From NCBI RefSeq assembly GCF_050908845.1, contig NZ_CP194171.1, positions 2,356,001 to 2,420,000 on the forward strand: a stretch of 64,000 nt of DNA. The letters run 5' to 3'. How positions within the stretch are numbered: the stretch's first letter is position 1; each line of letters begins with the position of its first letter. Positions 27,591 to 35,709 of the stretch are shown here, piece after piece. Source of the DNA: Marinobacterium_D sp050908845 (lineage in GTDB: Bacteria > Pseudomonadota > Gammaproteobacteria > Pseudomonadales > Balneatricaceae). Made by a program: the position numbers and the translations under genes. Below the pieces are notes generated by a model. The model was not told the origin of the DNA, ran no database searches, and worked only from the letters and a program-made list of their open reading frames with translations.

Positions 27591-28903
27591 TGACCAATAT
27601 TATTTATATCGTTGCCGATGACCTGGGTTACGCAGACCTGGGTTGTTATGGCGGCCGCGAGGCCCAGTTCGGGCAGGTATCGCCCAATATCGACCAGCTC
27701 GCCGAAGAGGGGATGCTGTTTCTGGAAGGCTACGCCAACTCGCCGGTCTGCTCGCCAACCCGTTTTGCGCTGATGACCATGGCTTACCAGTATCGCCTGC
27801 GTGGCGCGCTGGAAGAGCCGATCAATACGCGCAGCAAAGGCAGCACTACGCTGGGGTTGCCGCCGCATATCCCGACCCTGCCATCGCAGCTGCAAAAGGC
27901 CGGTTACCACACCGGACTGATCGGCAAGTGGCATCTGGGATACCCGCCGCATTTCGGTCCGCGTGCCTCAGGTTATGATGAGTTTTACGGCATCATGGCC
28001 GGTGGTGTGGATTACTTCACCCACAAGAGCGGCCGCGGCGACAACGACCTCTGGATCAATGAAGAGGAGCACCAGGAGATCGGTTACCTGACCGACCTGC
28101 TGTCTGATCGTGCGGTTGAGTTCGTGCACCGTCGTGCCGACAGTGCCGACGAGAAGCCGTTCTTCCTGAGCCTGCATTACACCGCGCCACACTGGCCCTG
28201 GGAAACCCGTGACGATGCCGAAGAGGCGGAGAAGCTGACCCATCTGTACCACCTGGATGGCGGTAACATCCATACCTATCGTCGCATGATCCATCACATG
28301 GATGAGGGCATCGGCCGCATCATGGCGGCGCTTGAGGAGCATGGCCTCACCGAGGATACGCTGATCGTGTTCACCAGCGACAACGGTGGCGAACGCTTCT
28401 CCGACAGCTGGCCGCTGGTGGGAGGCAAGATGGACCTGACCGAAGGCGGGATCCGGGTGCCCTGGATCGTGCGTTGGCCGAAAGTGGTCAAGCCGGGCAG
28501 TGTCAGCATGCAGCACTGTATGACCATGGACTGGTCACGGACGCTGCTGGAAGCCGGTAACGGTGAGGTGGATCCGGATTACCCGGTGGATGGTGTCTCG
28601 CTGATGTCGATCCTGAACGGCGACAGCGACGGCTTCGAGCGTCCGCTCTACTGGCGTATGAAGCACCGCGGACAGCGTGCCCTGCGCATGGGTGACTGGA
28701 AATACCTGAAGGTCGATGAGCACGAATACCTGTTCAACATCACCAACGATGCCCGTGAACGCGCCAACCAGTCGAAGTTGCAGCCGCAGCGGCTTGAGGA
28801 GATGCGTCAGAGTTGGCTGGACTGGAATGAGACGATGCCGCCGATCCCTGAAGATGCCACCGTAAGCCTATGCTACACAACGGCCGATATGCCGCAGCGT
28901 TAA
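27590..28903 (+). CDS. Cys-type sulfatase, short, cytoplasmic
   Basis: 437 aa alkaline-phosphatase-fold sulfatase. Metal ligands Asp10/Asp11 in VADDLGYADLG, modification motif C54-S-P-T-R58 (formylglycine site), GYHTGLIGKWHLG near 105-117 and FTSDNGGE near 262-269. The usual T-G after the C-x-P-x-R motif is replaced by MTMAYQ, a deviation from the signature. No signal peptide is seen, so it should hydrolyse sulfate esters in the cytoplasm after import by the coupled TAXI permease. Cys54 needs a formylglycine-generating enzyme, not encoded in this window. The substrate (aryl or sugar sulfate) is unknown. Confidence 0.85.
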   Translation: MTNIIYIVADDLGYADLGCYGGREAQFGQVSPNIDQLAEEGMLFLEGYANSPVCSPTRFALMTMAYQYRLRGALEEPINTRSKGSTTLGLPPHIPTLPSQLQKAGYHTGLIGKWHLGYPPHFGPRASGYDEFYGIMAGGVDYFTHKSGRGDNDLWINEEEHQEIGYLTDLLSDRAVEFVHRRADSADEKPFFLSLHYTAPHWPWETRDDAEEAEKLTHLYHLDGGNIHTYRRMIHHMDEGIGRIMAALEEHGLTEDTLIVFTSDNGGERFSDSWPLVGGKMDLTEGGIRVPWIVRWPKVVKPGSVSMQHCMTMDWSRTLLEAGNGEVDPDYPVDGVSLMSILNGDSDGFERPLYWRMKHRGQRALRMGDWKYLKVDEHEYLFNITNDARERANQSKLQPQRLEEMRQSWLDWNETMPPIPEDATVSLCYTTADMPQR

Positions 28904-28913
28904 GGAGTATTGC

Positions 28914-29369
28914 ATGCAACCGGAATTGAAACATTTTGCCGAACTGAAGATTCAAGTGGATGCTCCGCAGGAAGTGGGTCATGCCCAGCACGGGCAGCGT
29001 CGCTTGATCCCGATCCTCGGCGGTACGGCCGTGGGCCGCGACTGGTCCGGCCGGATACTGCCGGGTGGCGCTGATTTTCAGCTGATCCTCACGCCGCGAA
29101 TGGCAGAGCTGGATGCGCGTTATGTGATCGAAACCGACGCTGGCGACACTATTTATGTGCAAAACCACGCCATTCGAGTGGCCTCGCCTGAGGCCACCGA
29201 GCGTCTGATCAAGGGCGAGCCGGTGGATCCGAAAGAGATCTATTTTCGCTGCTGCCCGACCTTTGAAACCTCCTCCCCGGCACTGGCCTGGATCTGCGAA
29301 CGCATGTTCGTGGGTACCGGAATCCGTAAGCCCGATGCGGTGGAGCTTCAGCTCTATGAGTTGATGTAA
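28914..29369 (+). CDS. DUF3237-family protein
   Basis: 151 aa. Matches the DUF3237 pattern: an N-terminal ELKIQVDAPQEVG strand, ILGGTAVGRDWSGRILPGGA, RYVIETDAGDTIYVQNHAIR, GEPVDPKEIYFRCCPTFETS and FVGTGIRKPDAVELQLYEL. The family is a beta-barrel of unknown function often found in aromatic or xenobiotic catabolic operons. It starts 10 bases after the sulfatase stop and is the last gene before a terminator, so it probably acts on the sulfatase product, perhaps as a lactone- or ring-handling enzyme; that role is not established. Confidence 0.75.
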   Translation: MQPELKHFAELKIQVDAPQEVGHAQHGQRRLIPILGGTAVGRDWSGRILPGGADFQLILTPRMAELDARYVIETDAGDTIYVQNHAIRVASPEATERLIKGEPVDPKEIYFRCCPTFETSSPALAWICERMFVGTGIRKPDAVELQLYELM

Positions 29370-29421
29370 TCCCCTTTACTACGCAGCACCTGTAGTTAGT
29401 TGAGTTGGACCTCAGCACTTT

Positions 29422-29474
29422 GTCGACCCAAGTGATCATTCACATCCAAGTTTTTGGTTGGGTCGACTTTTTTT
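29422..29474 (+). terminator. Terminator of the TAXI/sulfatase/DUF3237 operon
   Basis: Perfect 10-bp arms GTCGACCCAA / TTGGGTCGAC with a 26-base loop, followed by seven T residues. The loop is longer than usual. Confidence 0.75.
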
Positions 29475-29942
29475 AACCCCCGGTTTACTGATTAGCTCTG
29501 CCGACCAGAGCGCCATTCTCTCGCTTACCCACACCGTTTTCCGAATAGACGCCCCCCTGATATAAAAGTCCTGAGATACCGTCCCAGTGCAATTGTGTTT
29601 CACACACTCGTTTTGTGCGGCCGACGAGAGCTGCGATAGCGCTCTCCCCAATTGCATCGTAATGCCTTGATGTCGTCACCGGGACCCTGTGATGAACAGT
29701 CCGGCGAGTGCGGTCTAACACAGCCATCGCAGGCAACAGGGCCCAGGCTGGAATAGCGCCGGGCACAGCGGTCAGGCCAGGCGCCGGTCAATCTTTGAAT
29801 CGTTCAATCGGATCTGCTGTTAATCTGCCCGCTCAGGACTTCGTAGCTGTTGCTGAACCTGAGGTGATTACACGTAGGGAAAAGGAGGCAGTCAGGCGGG
29901 TGGGCCAAGAGGCGAGTGCGTCGGCGTAGGTAAGGGATGTAG

Positions 29943-29989
29943 CAAAAAGGAGCGAGGGTGAGGGCAGCGTACAGAGAGCTGCCCTCACC
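29943..29989 (-). terminator. Terminator of the hydroxylase operon
   Basis: Perfect 12-bp stem GGTGAGGGCAGC / GCTGCCCTCACC (29957-29989), 11 bases after the flavin reductase stop on the minus strand, then a CTTTTTGC tail. Confidence 0.85.
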
Positions 29990-30000
29990 GGGATGCGATG

Positions 30001-30927
30001 TTAGTGGATCGCGTTGAGGACCTTGCGGAAGGTGGCGATCTCGTCGTCGCTGAACTGGCTGAATACCTGCTGCTGGCGATCGTTGGCGATCTTCCACAGG
30101 GTTTCTGCCTGTTCTACACCGGCAGCGGTCAGGCTCAGCTTGTCGTCGGACAGGGCCAGCCACTCCTTGCGTTTGAGGATTTCCACGGCAGCTGTCAGAT
30201 CCTGGTCCGGCATAGAAATACGCTGTTCCAGTTCGGCGGCACTGAGTGAGCCGAAATCATTCAGGGTCAGGATCATACGCGCTTCAATGGTACGCAGGCC
30301 GGTGGCCAGCTGCAGCGGCTGATAGCCCGCCTGGTAACGTTTAACCGCTTCCAGCATCTGGTAATACAGGTTGTTGGCCAGGCGCTTTTCGTTTTTCTGC
30401 TCGGCGCCATCGGAAACTTCGGATTCCTTGGGCTTAATACCGGCATGGGGAATCACGGCGGAGTAGGCGCCACCGTGGTACAGCAGGGGCGAGCGGCCGC
30501 AGTCGTCAAATGCAACCACTTTACCGATCAGAATCCAGTGATCGCCACCGTCGACTTTCTGGTAGGTTTCGCACTGGAAGCGGGCAGCGCATTCCGGCAA
30601 CAGGGGGGCATCGCCAAAGCCCTTTTCATAATCGATACCGGAAAACTTGTCGTCCGAGGGGCGTGCGAAGTGATTCGACAGCGGAATCTGGTCTGCAGCC
30701 AGTACGTTGACGGCAAAGTGGCTGGCTTTGTCGAAGATATCGACACTGCCGGATGTTTTCATGATGCTCCAGAGCACCAGCGCAGGGTCCAGGGATACGG
30801 AGTTGAAGCTGTTCGCCGTGACACCGGTTTGCTCACCGTCAGGGGTGGTTGCTGTGATGACGGTTACGCCGGTGGCGAAGTTACCCAGCGCGCGACGGAA
30901 AGCCTTGGGATCAAATGCAGTAGTCAT
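30001..30927 (-). CDS. 4-hydroxyphenylacetate 3-hydroxylase, flavin reductase component (C1 type)
   Basis: 308 aa. Residues 1-170 form a flavin reductase domain (FRRALGNFATGVTVITATTP, TGVTANSFNSVSLDPALVLW, GGAYSAV). Residues about 180-308 are helical with a MarR-like winged-helix look (RTIEARMILTLNDFGSLSAA, EILKRKEWLALSDDKLSLTA). This two-part build and length match the C1 component of Acinetobacter baumannii 4-HPA hydroxylase (about 315 aa), where the C-terminal domain senses 4-HPA and stimulates NADH-driven FMN reduction. It supplies reduced flavin to the oxygenase encoded just upstream in the same operon. Confidence 0.85.
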   Translation of the reverse strand: MTTAFDPKAFRRALGNFATGVTVITATTPDGEQTGVTANSFNSVSLDPALVLWSIMKTSGSVDIFDKASHFAVNVLAADQIPLSNHFARPSDDKFSGIDYEKGFGDAPLLPECAARFQCETYQKVDGGDHWILIGKVVAFDDCGRSPLLYHGGAYSAVIPHAGIKPKESEVSDGAEQKNEKRLANNLYYQMLEAVKRYQAGYQPLQLATGLRTIEARMILTLNDFGSLSAAELEQRISMPDQDLTAAVEILKRKEWLALSDDKLSLTAAGVEQAETLWKIANDRQQQVFSQFSDDEIATFRKVLNAIH

Positions 30928-30987
30928 GATGCTTATACCAAATATTATTCTGAAAATGGCGGGTGACGGGGAAGCCAGGAATGGTAT

Positions 30988-31030
30988 GCCGGGGAAGCCC
31001 CGGCAGGGGGAGGCTCCCCCCCGCAGCGGG
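30988..31030. repeat. Run of GC-rich hairpins between the two hydroxylase genes
   Basis: Three consecutive small dyads: GCCGGGG-AAG-CCCCGGC, GGGGGAG-GCT-CCCCC and CCCGC-A-GCGGG. No T run on the minus strand. They could stabilise or segment the mRNA so that oxygenase and reductase are made at different levels. Confidence 0.5.
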
Positions 31031-31038
31031 TGCTGTGA

Positions 31039-32205
31039 TTAGAGCAGGGTAGGATCCGGCTCCAGGCCGAGCAGTTCACGACCGATAATCTGGGCGCAGA
31101 CATCGTAGTCGGTGTAGGCGTGGGCCGCGGTCATGTTGCACTCGCGCCACAGGCGCTGGCCTTCACGGTCCTGGTACCAGTTGGAGCCGCCCATCACCGC
31201 CCACAGACGGTTGACCGCTTCGACACACATCTTGATGGCGTAGGCCTGGTTGGTGCGCCAGTGAGCCAGGGTGCAACGATCCGGGTATTCGTGACGTTCA
31301 CCGTACTCCTTGTGCTCCTGCCAGGTTTTCTCCAGGTAGGCACGGGCGGCGCAGACCTGCTGGTAGGACTCGGCGACACGCAGGATCGGCGGTACAGAAC
31401 CCCCCACCTTGGCGCCGGTGTAAGCGCGGACGCGGTTTTTGGTCAGCTCCTTGTACACCTCGATCATGCGCTCGGCTACACCCAGGCTCATCGCCGCAAA
31501 GCCGCAGGCGAAGTAGGGGCGGTACGGGGTGTGATAGATTTTGCTGTCCGGGTACAGCGAACGACCGGCATGGCGTCCTTCCATCATATCCTTGGCCGCC
31601 TGGATGCGATGCTCGGGTACGAACACGCCTTCGATACGCGCGGTCTTGGTACCTGAACCCTGCATGCCAACGGCGTACCAGTCGTCGATGATGTGGAAAT
31701 CACGCTTCGGAATAGCGGCAAAGCTGTACACCTTCTCGTCGTTCACCATGCGGTTCAGACCGACCAGAATCCAGTCCGCGTGATCGACACCGGAGCTCCA
31801 TTTCATATCGCCGGTGAAGATGATGCCACCCTCGGTTTCTTCATACTTGCCGAACGGCGCGATAGAGCTGGAAGCGACGGTGTCCGGGTTTTCGCCCCAG
31901 AACTCGTCCTGCGCTTGCTTGCTGAACATCGCCATCTGGTGATTGTGGGTGCACAGAAGGCTGTAGGCCCAGGCAGTGGAACAGCAGGCGCCGGCCAGCG
32001 CCGCGATGCACTCGGTGAACTCCGGCAGAGAGATCTCCAGGCCGCCGTAGGCTTTGGGAAGAAATGCACGGTTCATCTGAATGCCATGGAGCATGTCGAT
32101 GTTTTCCTGGGGCACCATGCGCTGCTCTTCGGCCTTGTGGGCGTTGGCGCGGATATCCGGCAGGATGGCTTGAAGTTTTTCCAGCATAGGGTTGGCTGCT
32201 TTCAT
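31039..32205 (-). CDS. 4-hydroxyphenylacetate 3-hydroxylase, oxygenase component (C2 type)
   Basis: 388 aa with the acyl-CoA dehydrogenase-like fold of group D flavin monooxygenases. Recognisable runs are GLEISLPEFTECIAALAGAC, SSSIAPFGKYEETEGGIIFT, WSSGVDHADWILVG, GSGTKTARIEGVFVPEHRI and the C-terminal MGGSNWYQDREGQRLWRECN. It uses reduced flavin from the reductase encoded downstream to ortho-hydroxylate 4-hydroxyphenylacetate to homoprotocatechuate, the substrate of HpaD. Shorter than A. baumannii C2 (about 422 aa). Related enzymes act on 3-hydroxylated phenols, so the precise substrate is inferred from the hpa genes in the same window. Confidence 0.82.
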   Translation of the reverse strand: MKAANPMLEKLQAILPDIRANAHKAEEQRMVPQENIDMLHGIQMNRAFLPKAYGGLEISLPEFTECIAALAGACCSTAWAYSLLCTHNHQMAMFSKQAQDEFWGENPDTVASSSIAPFGKYEETEGGIIFTGDMKWSSGVDHADWILVGLNRMVNDEKVYSFAAIPKRDFHIIDDWYAVGMQGSGTKTARIEGVFVPEHRIQAAKDMMEGRHAGRSLYPDSKIYHTPYRPYFACGFAAMSLGVAERMIEVYKELTKNRVRAYTGAKVGGSVPPILRVAESYQQVCAARAYLEKTWQEHKEYGERHEYPDRCTLAHWRTNQAYAIKMCVEAVNRLWAVMGGSNWYQDREGQRLWRECNMTAAHAYTDYDVCAQIIGRELLGLEPDPTLL

Positions 32206-32383
32206 TACGGACTTCTCTAGTTGTCGTTATTAGAAGGCTGCTCCTGGGGCACCGGCAGGTGGGAGCAGCCTGAGTTCGAAAGATGAGAGAAGTATTACAG
32301 CCCGGACCGAATTGAAAAATGTAACTTCCTGTCTCGTTATTGTACTTTTCTGTTTTTATCCTGGGTGTCAGCCCTTATTTGCC

Positions 32384-32406
32384 GGGCGTGCTGTTAGCGC
32401 ACGCCC
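32384..32406. terminator. Hairpin at the end of the permease gene
   Basis: GGGCGTGC and GCACGCCC arms around TGTTAGC, spanning the stop codon of the membrane protein gene. No T run follows on the minus strand, so read-through into the hydroxylase genes 188 bases on is plausible. Confidence 0.4.
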
Positions 32407-33713
32407 AGATATTCCAGCAGGTAGAGCAGCACCAGGGTACTGATCAGCATTATCAGGGTATAAACGCTGTTATGTGCCAGTATCTCCCGCGTTGAGCAGC
32501 GGAAGCGGGCCTGCAGAATAAAATTGAGTCCACTGAAGATACTGCCGGACATGGCCAGCGAGGTGCCCATGATGTAAGCGATCGCCATCAGGGTTGGGGT
32601 GGTGGTGATATCGGCGAAAAAGCCCATGCAGATCGCCACCACGGCGAACTGGTGGATACCGGCGTAGCCGAGAATGACCACGGCAAGGAGCACGAAGGCG
32701 GCGGTGTTGGCGCTGGTTTCGGCAAATGGCAGCTCGAGCAGGCCGGTGGCGATACAGGCCTTTACACCGGCGGCGAGCAGACCGGCGGTCAGGAACAGGG
32801 CAATTTCGCCGCGTGCGTCGGGCAGGCGCTCGATAATGTGCCGCCCGGCGCGACGGGTGGCATCACCTACGCCATTGCGCAGACTCAGCAGGGCGAAGGG
32901 GGCTAACAGAGCTAACAGAGCGACGACACCCAGGGTCGGCAGCGAGGGGTAAAGCCAGGCGGTCAACAGCACGCTGGAGATCAGCACCGCAGGCAATAGC
33001 AGGGTTGATGACTTGATCGGGTAGCCGGCGTAGCAGGACAGCTCTTCATTACGTACCAGTCTGGATTCCACCAGTGTCAGCAGCAGGCCGAGGCAGGCCA
33101 GGGTAATCGTAAACGGGTAGACCGCATAAATATTGCTGCCCGGCACCTTGTCGAGAGTCATCGGCAGAATGCTGAGGAAGGGCGACCAGAGTACCGCCAG
33201 GCTGAAGCCGCGGGCCAGGATGATCTGCGACAGTGCTGTGAGCCGTTCGGAGCGGTACAGCTGTTCACCGACCATCAGCACCGATGAAAAGTTAGCCACC
33301 GAGGAGAAAAAGTGCATCCCTCCCAGGGTGGTCAGAAAACTGCGTACGCCCTTACGGTCAGGTGCCGGTTCAAGCCTGGAGACCAGGCGGATGAAGTTGA
33401 CCGCGGCAAGAAGCATCGCCAGCTTGATATGCTCGCTGAGGATATCAAGCAACGAGAGATCTCCACCCTGAAGCCAGGCCCAGCCGGCAAAGAGCAAACC
33501 GGCGCCACTGAGAATCAGGATCAGGCGACGCTGCTTGGCTGACAGATTCTTCAGTTCCAGCGCGACAAAGGTCCAGGCCAGGATGGTGGCGATGTGCGTG
33601 GCTTCGATCAGCTGAAAGGTGTCGGCCAGGGCGAGCAGCATGGCGCTGAAGATCAGCACACCTGAGAGTCTGGCAGAAAGGTCGACAGCGTTATTTAGGG
33701 TTCGCGCGAGCAT
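32394..33713 (-). CDS. Polytopic membrane protein, candidate aromatic-acid permease (family not recognised)
   Basis: 439 aa with roughly eleven or twelve membrane segments, for example SARLSGVLIFSAMLLALADT, ATILAWTFVALELKNL, LPAVLISSVLLTAWLYPSLP, FVLLAVVILGYAGIHQFAVV and LIMLISTLVLLYLLEYLG. A conserved-looking loop GGMHFFSSVANFSSVLMVGE and the segment GFFADITTTPTLMAIAYIMG suggest a transporter of the ion-transporter (DASS/ArsB-like) type, but I do not recognise the family. A TTAATATGTTAACTAA operator lies 83 bases upstream, and the two hydroxylase genes follow on the same strand, so import of 4-hydroxyphenylacetate is a reasonable hypothesis. Confidence 0.6.
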   Translation of the reverse strand: MLARTLNNAVDLSARLSGVLIFSAMLLALADTFQLIEATHIATILAWTFVALELKNLSAKQRRLILILSGAGLLFAGWAWLQGGDLSLLDILSEHIKLAMLLAAVNFIRLVSRLEPAPDRKGVRSFLTTLGGMHFFSSVANFSSVLMVGEQLYRSERLTALSQIILARGFSLAVLWSPFLSILPMTLDKVPGSNIYAVYPFTITLACLGLLLTLVESRLVRNEELSCYAGYPIKSSTLLLPAVLISSVLLTAWLYPSLPTLGVVALLALLAPFALLSLRNGVGDATRRAGRHIIERLPDARGEIALFLTAGLLAAGVKACIATGLLELPFAETSANTAAFVLLAVVILGYAGIHQFAVVAICMGFFADITTTPTLMAIAYIMGTSLAMSGSIFSGLNFILQARFRCSTREILAHNSVYTLIMLISTLVLLYLLEYLGVR

Positions 33714-33795
33714 AGCGGGCCTACTTACGTTGGATATTTCAGGCTTGATAGTGATCCAGCCGAGCGGAGAGGGATAAAGTCGTTCTATAATATAC

Positions 33796-33811
33796 TTAAT
33801 ATGTTAACTAA
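33796..33811. promoter_or_regulatory. HpaR-type operator (site 1), permease/hydroxylase promoter
   Basis: TTAATATGTTAACTAA, 83 bases before the permease start. First occurrence in the window of the palindrome shared by eleven sites. Confidence 0.65.
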
Positions 33812-33854
33812 ATCAAGACGGCCGAGATTGGAGTAGCAATTGACAGAGGGTTAC

Positions 33855-34811
33855 CTAATCGTCGCTAACGGCCAGCTCGCCGCGCCAGTGCCCGGCCTGG
33901 TGCTCCTCGCGGGCGACCTGCTGGATCATCGGGATCACCGCTTTCATCAGTGTTGTCGCCGGGCGATCGGCGGCGCTGGTGATATAGACATCGCGCCACA
34001 GAGGCGGATCGTTAATCTCCAGGGCATGGATCTGTCCGGCTTCCTCCAGGTGGAAAAACGCAGAGGAGGGGCTTAACAGCAGGCCGTGGCCTTCGGCCAC
34101 GTAGCGCAGGGTCGTCATCAACTGACCGAACGCGGATTTCTGGCGCACCTGTACTCCGGTCCGGGTTTCATACTGGTGCAGCAGGTAACCCAGCGAATCC
34201 TGCCGGCCGGTAACTATCACTTCGTGCTCGGCCATTTCGGCGAAGCTAAGACTGACACGTGATCGCAGGGGCTGTTGGGCGGCCACCTGGGGCGAGGATC
34301 CCATCGCCAGATAGAGCCTTTCACGAAACAGTTTCTGGCGCTTCAGGCGCGTCATATCACTGCCATCGGGTGAGGAGATCGCCAGGTCTATTTCACCGGC
34401 CAGCAACTGTTGTGACAGGTTGTAAGAGAGGCCGGCGAACAGGTCCAGCTGAATTTTGGGGTAGCGCTTCTCCACCTGCGCCAGCAGTGGCACCGATATC
34501 ACATTGCCGATGGGCTGGGTCATACCGATCACCAGACGCCCACTGGGCTCCTGTTCAATCTGCCGGATATCCTGCCTGGCCTGTTCCATCTGGCGCAGGA
34601 TCGATTCGGCATGGGCACGAAAACGTTGCCCGCTTTCAGTGAGCTGCACGCCGCGGTAGTCACGCTGAAACAGTTGGCTGCCCAGCTCATGCTCCAGATT
34701 ATCCAGCTGCAGGCTGATGCTCGGTTGCGCCACTTTCAGTTCGCGGGCCGCGGCGGCAATGCTTTGCAGTTCGGCGGCCTTAAGAAAGTAGGTGATCTGT
34801 TTGGAGTTCAT
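33855..34811 (-). CDS. LysR-family transcriptional regulator
   Basis: 318 aa from the ATG at 34811, one residue before the helix-turn-helix family start (MNSKQITYFLKAAELQSIAA, AQPSISLQLDNLEHELGSQL); an upstream TTG in frame is less likely. The effector domain begins GRLVIGMTQPIGN. It is divergent from the aldolase/reductase/TRAP-binding-protein operon at 34925 and is the natural candidate to activate it. The same intergenic region also carries a palindrome of the HpaR type, so two regulators may act there. Confidence 0.85.
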   Translation of the reverse strand: MNSKQITYFLKAAELQSIAAAARELKVAQPSISLQLDNLEHELGSQLFQRDYRGVQLTESGQRFRAHAESILRQMEQARQDIRQIEQEPSGRLVIGMTQPIGNVISVPLLAQVEKRYPKIQLDLFAGLSYNLSQQLLAGEIDLAISSPDGSDMTRLKRQKLFRERLYLAMGSSPQVAAQQPLRSRVSLSFAEMAEHEVIVTGRQDSLGYLLHQYETRTGVQVRQKSAFGQLMTTLRYVAEGHGLLLSPSSAFFHLEEAGQIHALEINDPPLWRDVYITSAADRPATTLMKAVIPMIQQVAREEHQAGHWRGELAVSDD

Positions 34812-34881
34812 CCGCAGAGGGTATCGGAAAAATATTGAGCGGAACAATATTCATTTTGGTTTTTATGGAGCATTCGTGTTG

Positions 34882-34897
34882 TTAATTTATTAAGTAA
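34882..34897. promoter_or_regulatory. HpaR-type operator (site 2), aldolase operon promoter
   Basis: TTAATTTATTAAGTAA, 28 bases before the aldolase ATG, overlapping the probable start of transcription. One mismatch from the core palindrome (T for Y at the centre). Confidence 0.6.
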
Positions 34898-34924
34898 ATA
34901 ATATGAGCCGTCGATGAGGACCCC

Positions 34925-35695
34925 ATGGAACCGACAAACCGCTATTTCGAACGCCCCTCCCGTTTCAGTGAAGAAGAATGGAAAGCCAGGGTCGATCTGG
35001 CCGCAATGTATCGGATCTTTGCCCACCTGAAATGGGATGAATCGATCTACAACCACATCTCATTGCGTGTTCCGGGCGAGCCCGAGCATTTCCTGATCAA
35101 CCCTTTCGGCCTGCACTACAGCGAAGTGACCGCCTCCAACCTGGTCAAGATCGACCATGACGGCAATATAATCGGCCACTCCGACTGGCCGATTAATCCC
35201 GCCGGTTTCACCTTCCACAGTGCGATTCACGCCCAGGTACCTGATGGCCATTGCGTCATGCATGTGCATACCACGCCGACACTGGCGGTATGCTGCCTTG
35301 AGGACGGGCTTTCCTACAGCAACTTCTACTCCGCCCAGTTGTACGGCAAGATCGCCTACCATGATTTTGAGGGGATCACCCTGCGTATGGATGAGGGGGA
35401 GCGGATTCTGGCCAGCGCCGGCGACAAACCGGTGTTGATGTTGCGCAACCACGGTCCCGTGGTGATCGGTTCCAACCTGGCCCAGGCGTTATCGCTGATG
35501 TGGCTGGTGAACCGGGCCTGCGAGGTACAGCTCGCCTCCCAGTCCATGGGCGCGGTGCGCCAGATTCCGGAAAAAATTCTGCACAGCTGTGTCGCTGATT
35601 CACTGAACTTTGATCCCAAATATGGCGCTGGCGCCGATGTGTTTGCGGCGATGAAACGGATCGTCGAGAAACAGGATCCATCATTCAAGCACTGA
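34925..35695 (+). CDS. Class II aldolase/adducin-family protein
   Basis: 256 aa. Metal-binding histidines appear in GHCVMHVHTTPTLAV (His-x-His) and LRNHGPVVIG, and the family motif FTFHSAIHAQVPDGH precedes them; NHISLRVPGEPEHFLINPFG is the N-terminal phosphate/substrate loop. Members cleave or decarboxylate hydroxy-ketoacids and sugar phosphates (fuculose- or ribulose-phosphate aldolases, HMP decarboxylases). Gene order aldolase / PanE-like reductase / TRAP binding protein suggests breakdown of a short hydroxy acid. GAGGA precedes the ATG. Confidence 0.82.
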   Translation: MEPTNRYFERPSRFSEEEWKARVDLAAMYRIFAHLKWDESIYNHISLRVPGEPEHFLINPFGLHYSEVTASNLVKIDHDGNIIGHSDWPINPAGFTFHSAIHAQVPDGHCVMHVHTTPTLAVCCLEDGLSYSNFYSAQLYGKIAYHDFEGITLRMDEGERILASAGDKPVLMLRNHGPVVIGSNLAQALSLMWLVNRACEVQLASQSMGAVRQIPEKILHSCVADSLNFDPKYGAGADVFAAMKRIVEKQDPSFKH

Positions 35696-35709
35696 TCAGA
35701 GGGAGCGCG

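Larger units (their letters stand above)
29370..30000. other. Gene-poor 630-base spacer with two terminators and a degenerate repeat
   Basis: Apart from the two terminators, no gene is supported. Two related segments exactly 120 bases apart begin GCCGACCAGAGC at 29500 and GCCGACGAGAGC at 29620, each followed by a short GC/CT-rich dyad (GAGAGC...GCTCTC in the second). The minus strand is open between 29485 and 29766 and the two repeats translate as similar ALVGR-type peptides, but there is no convincing start or family. Confidence 0.4.

Noticed and set aside
29708..29929. 73-codon plus-strand open frame in the spacer before the hydroxylase
   Set aside because: No ribosome site, low-complexity composition and no similarity pattern.
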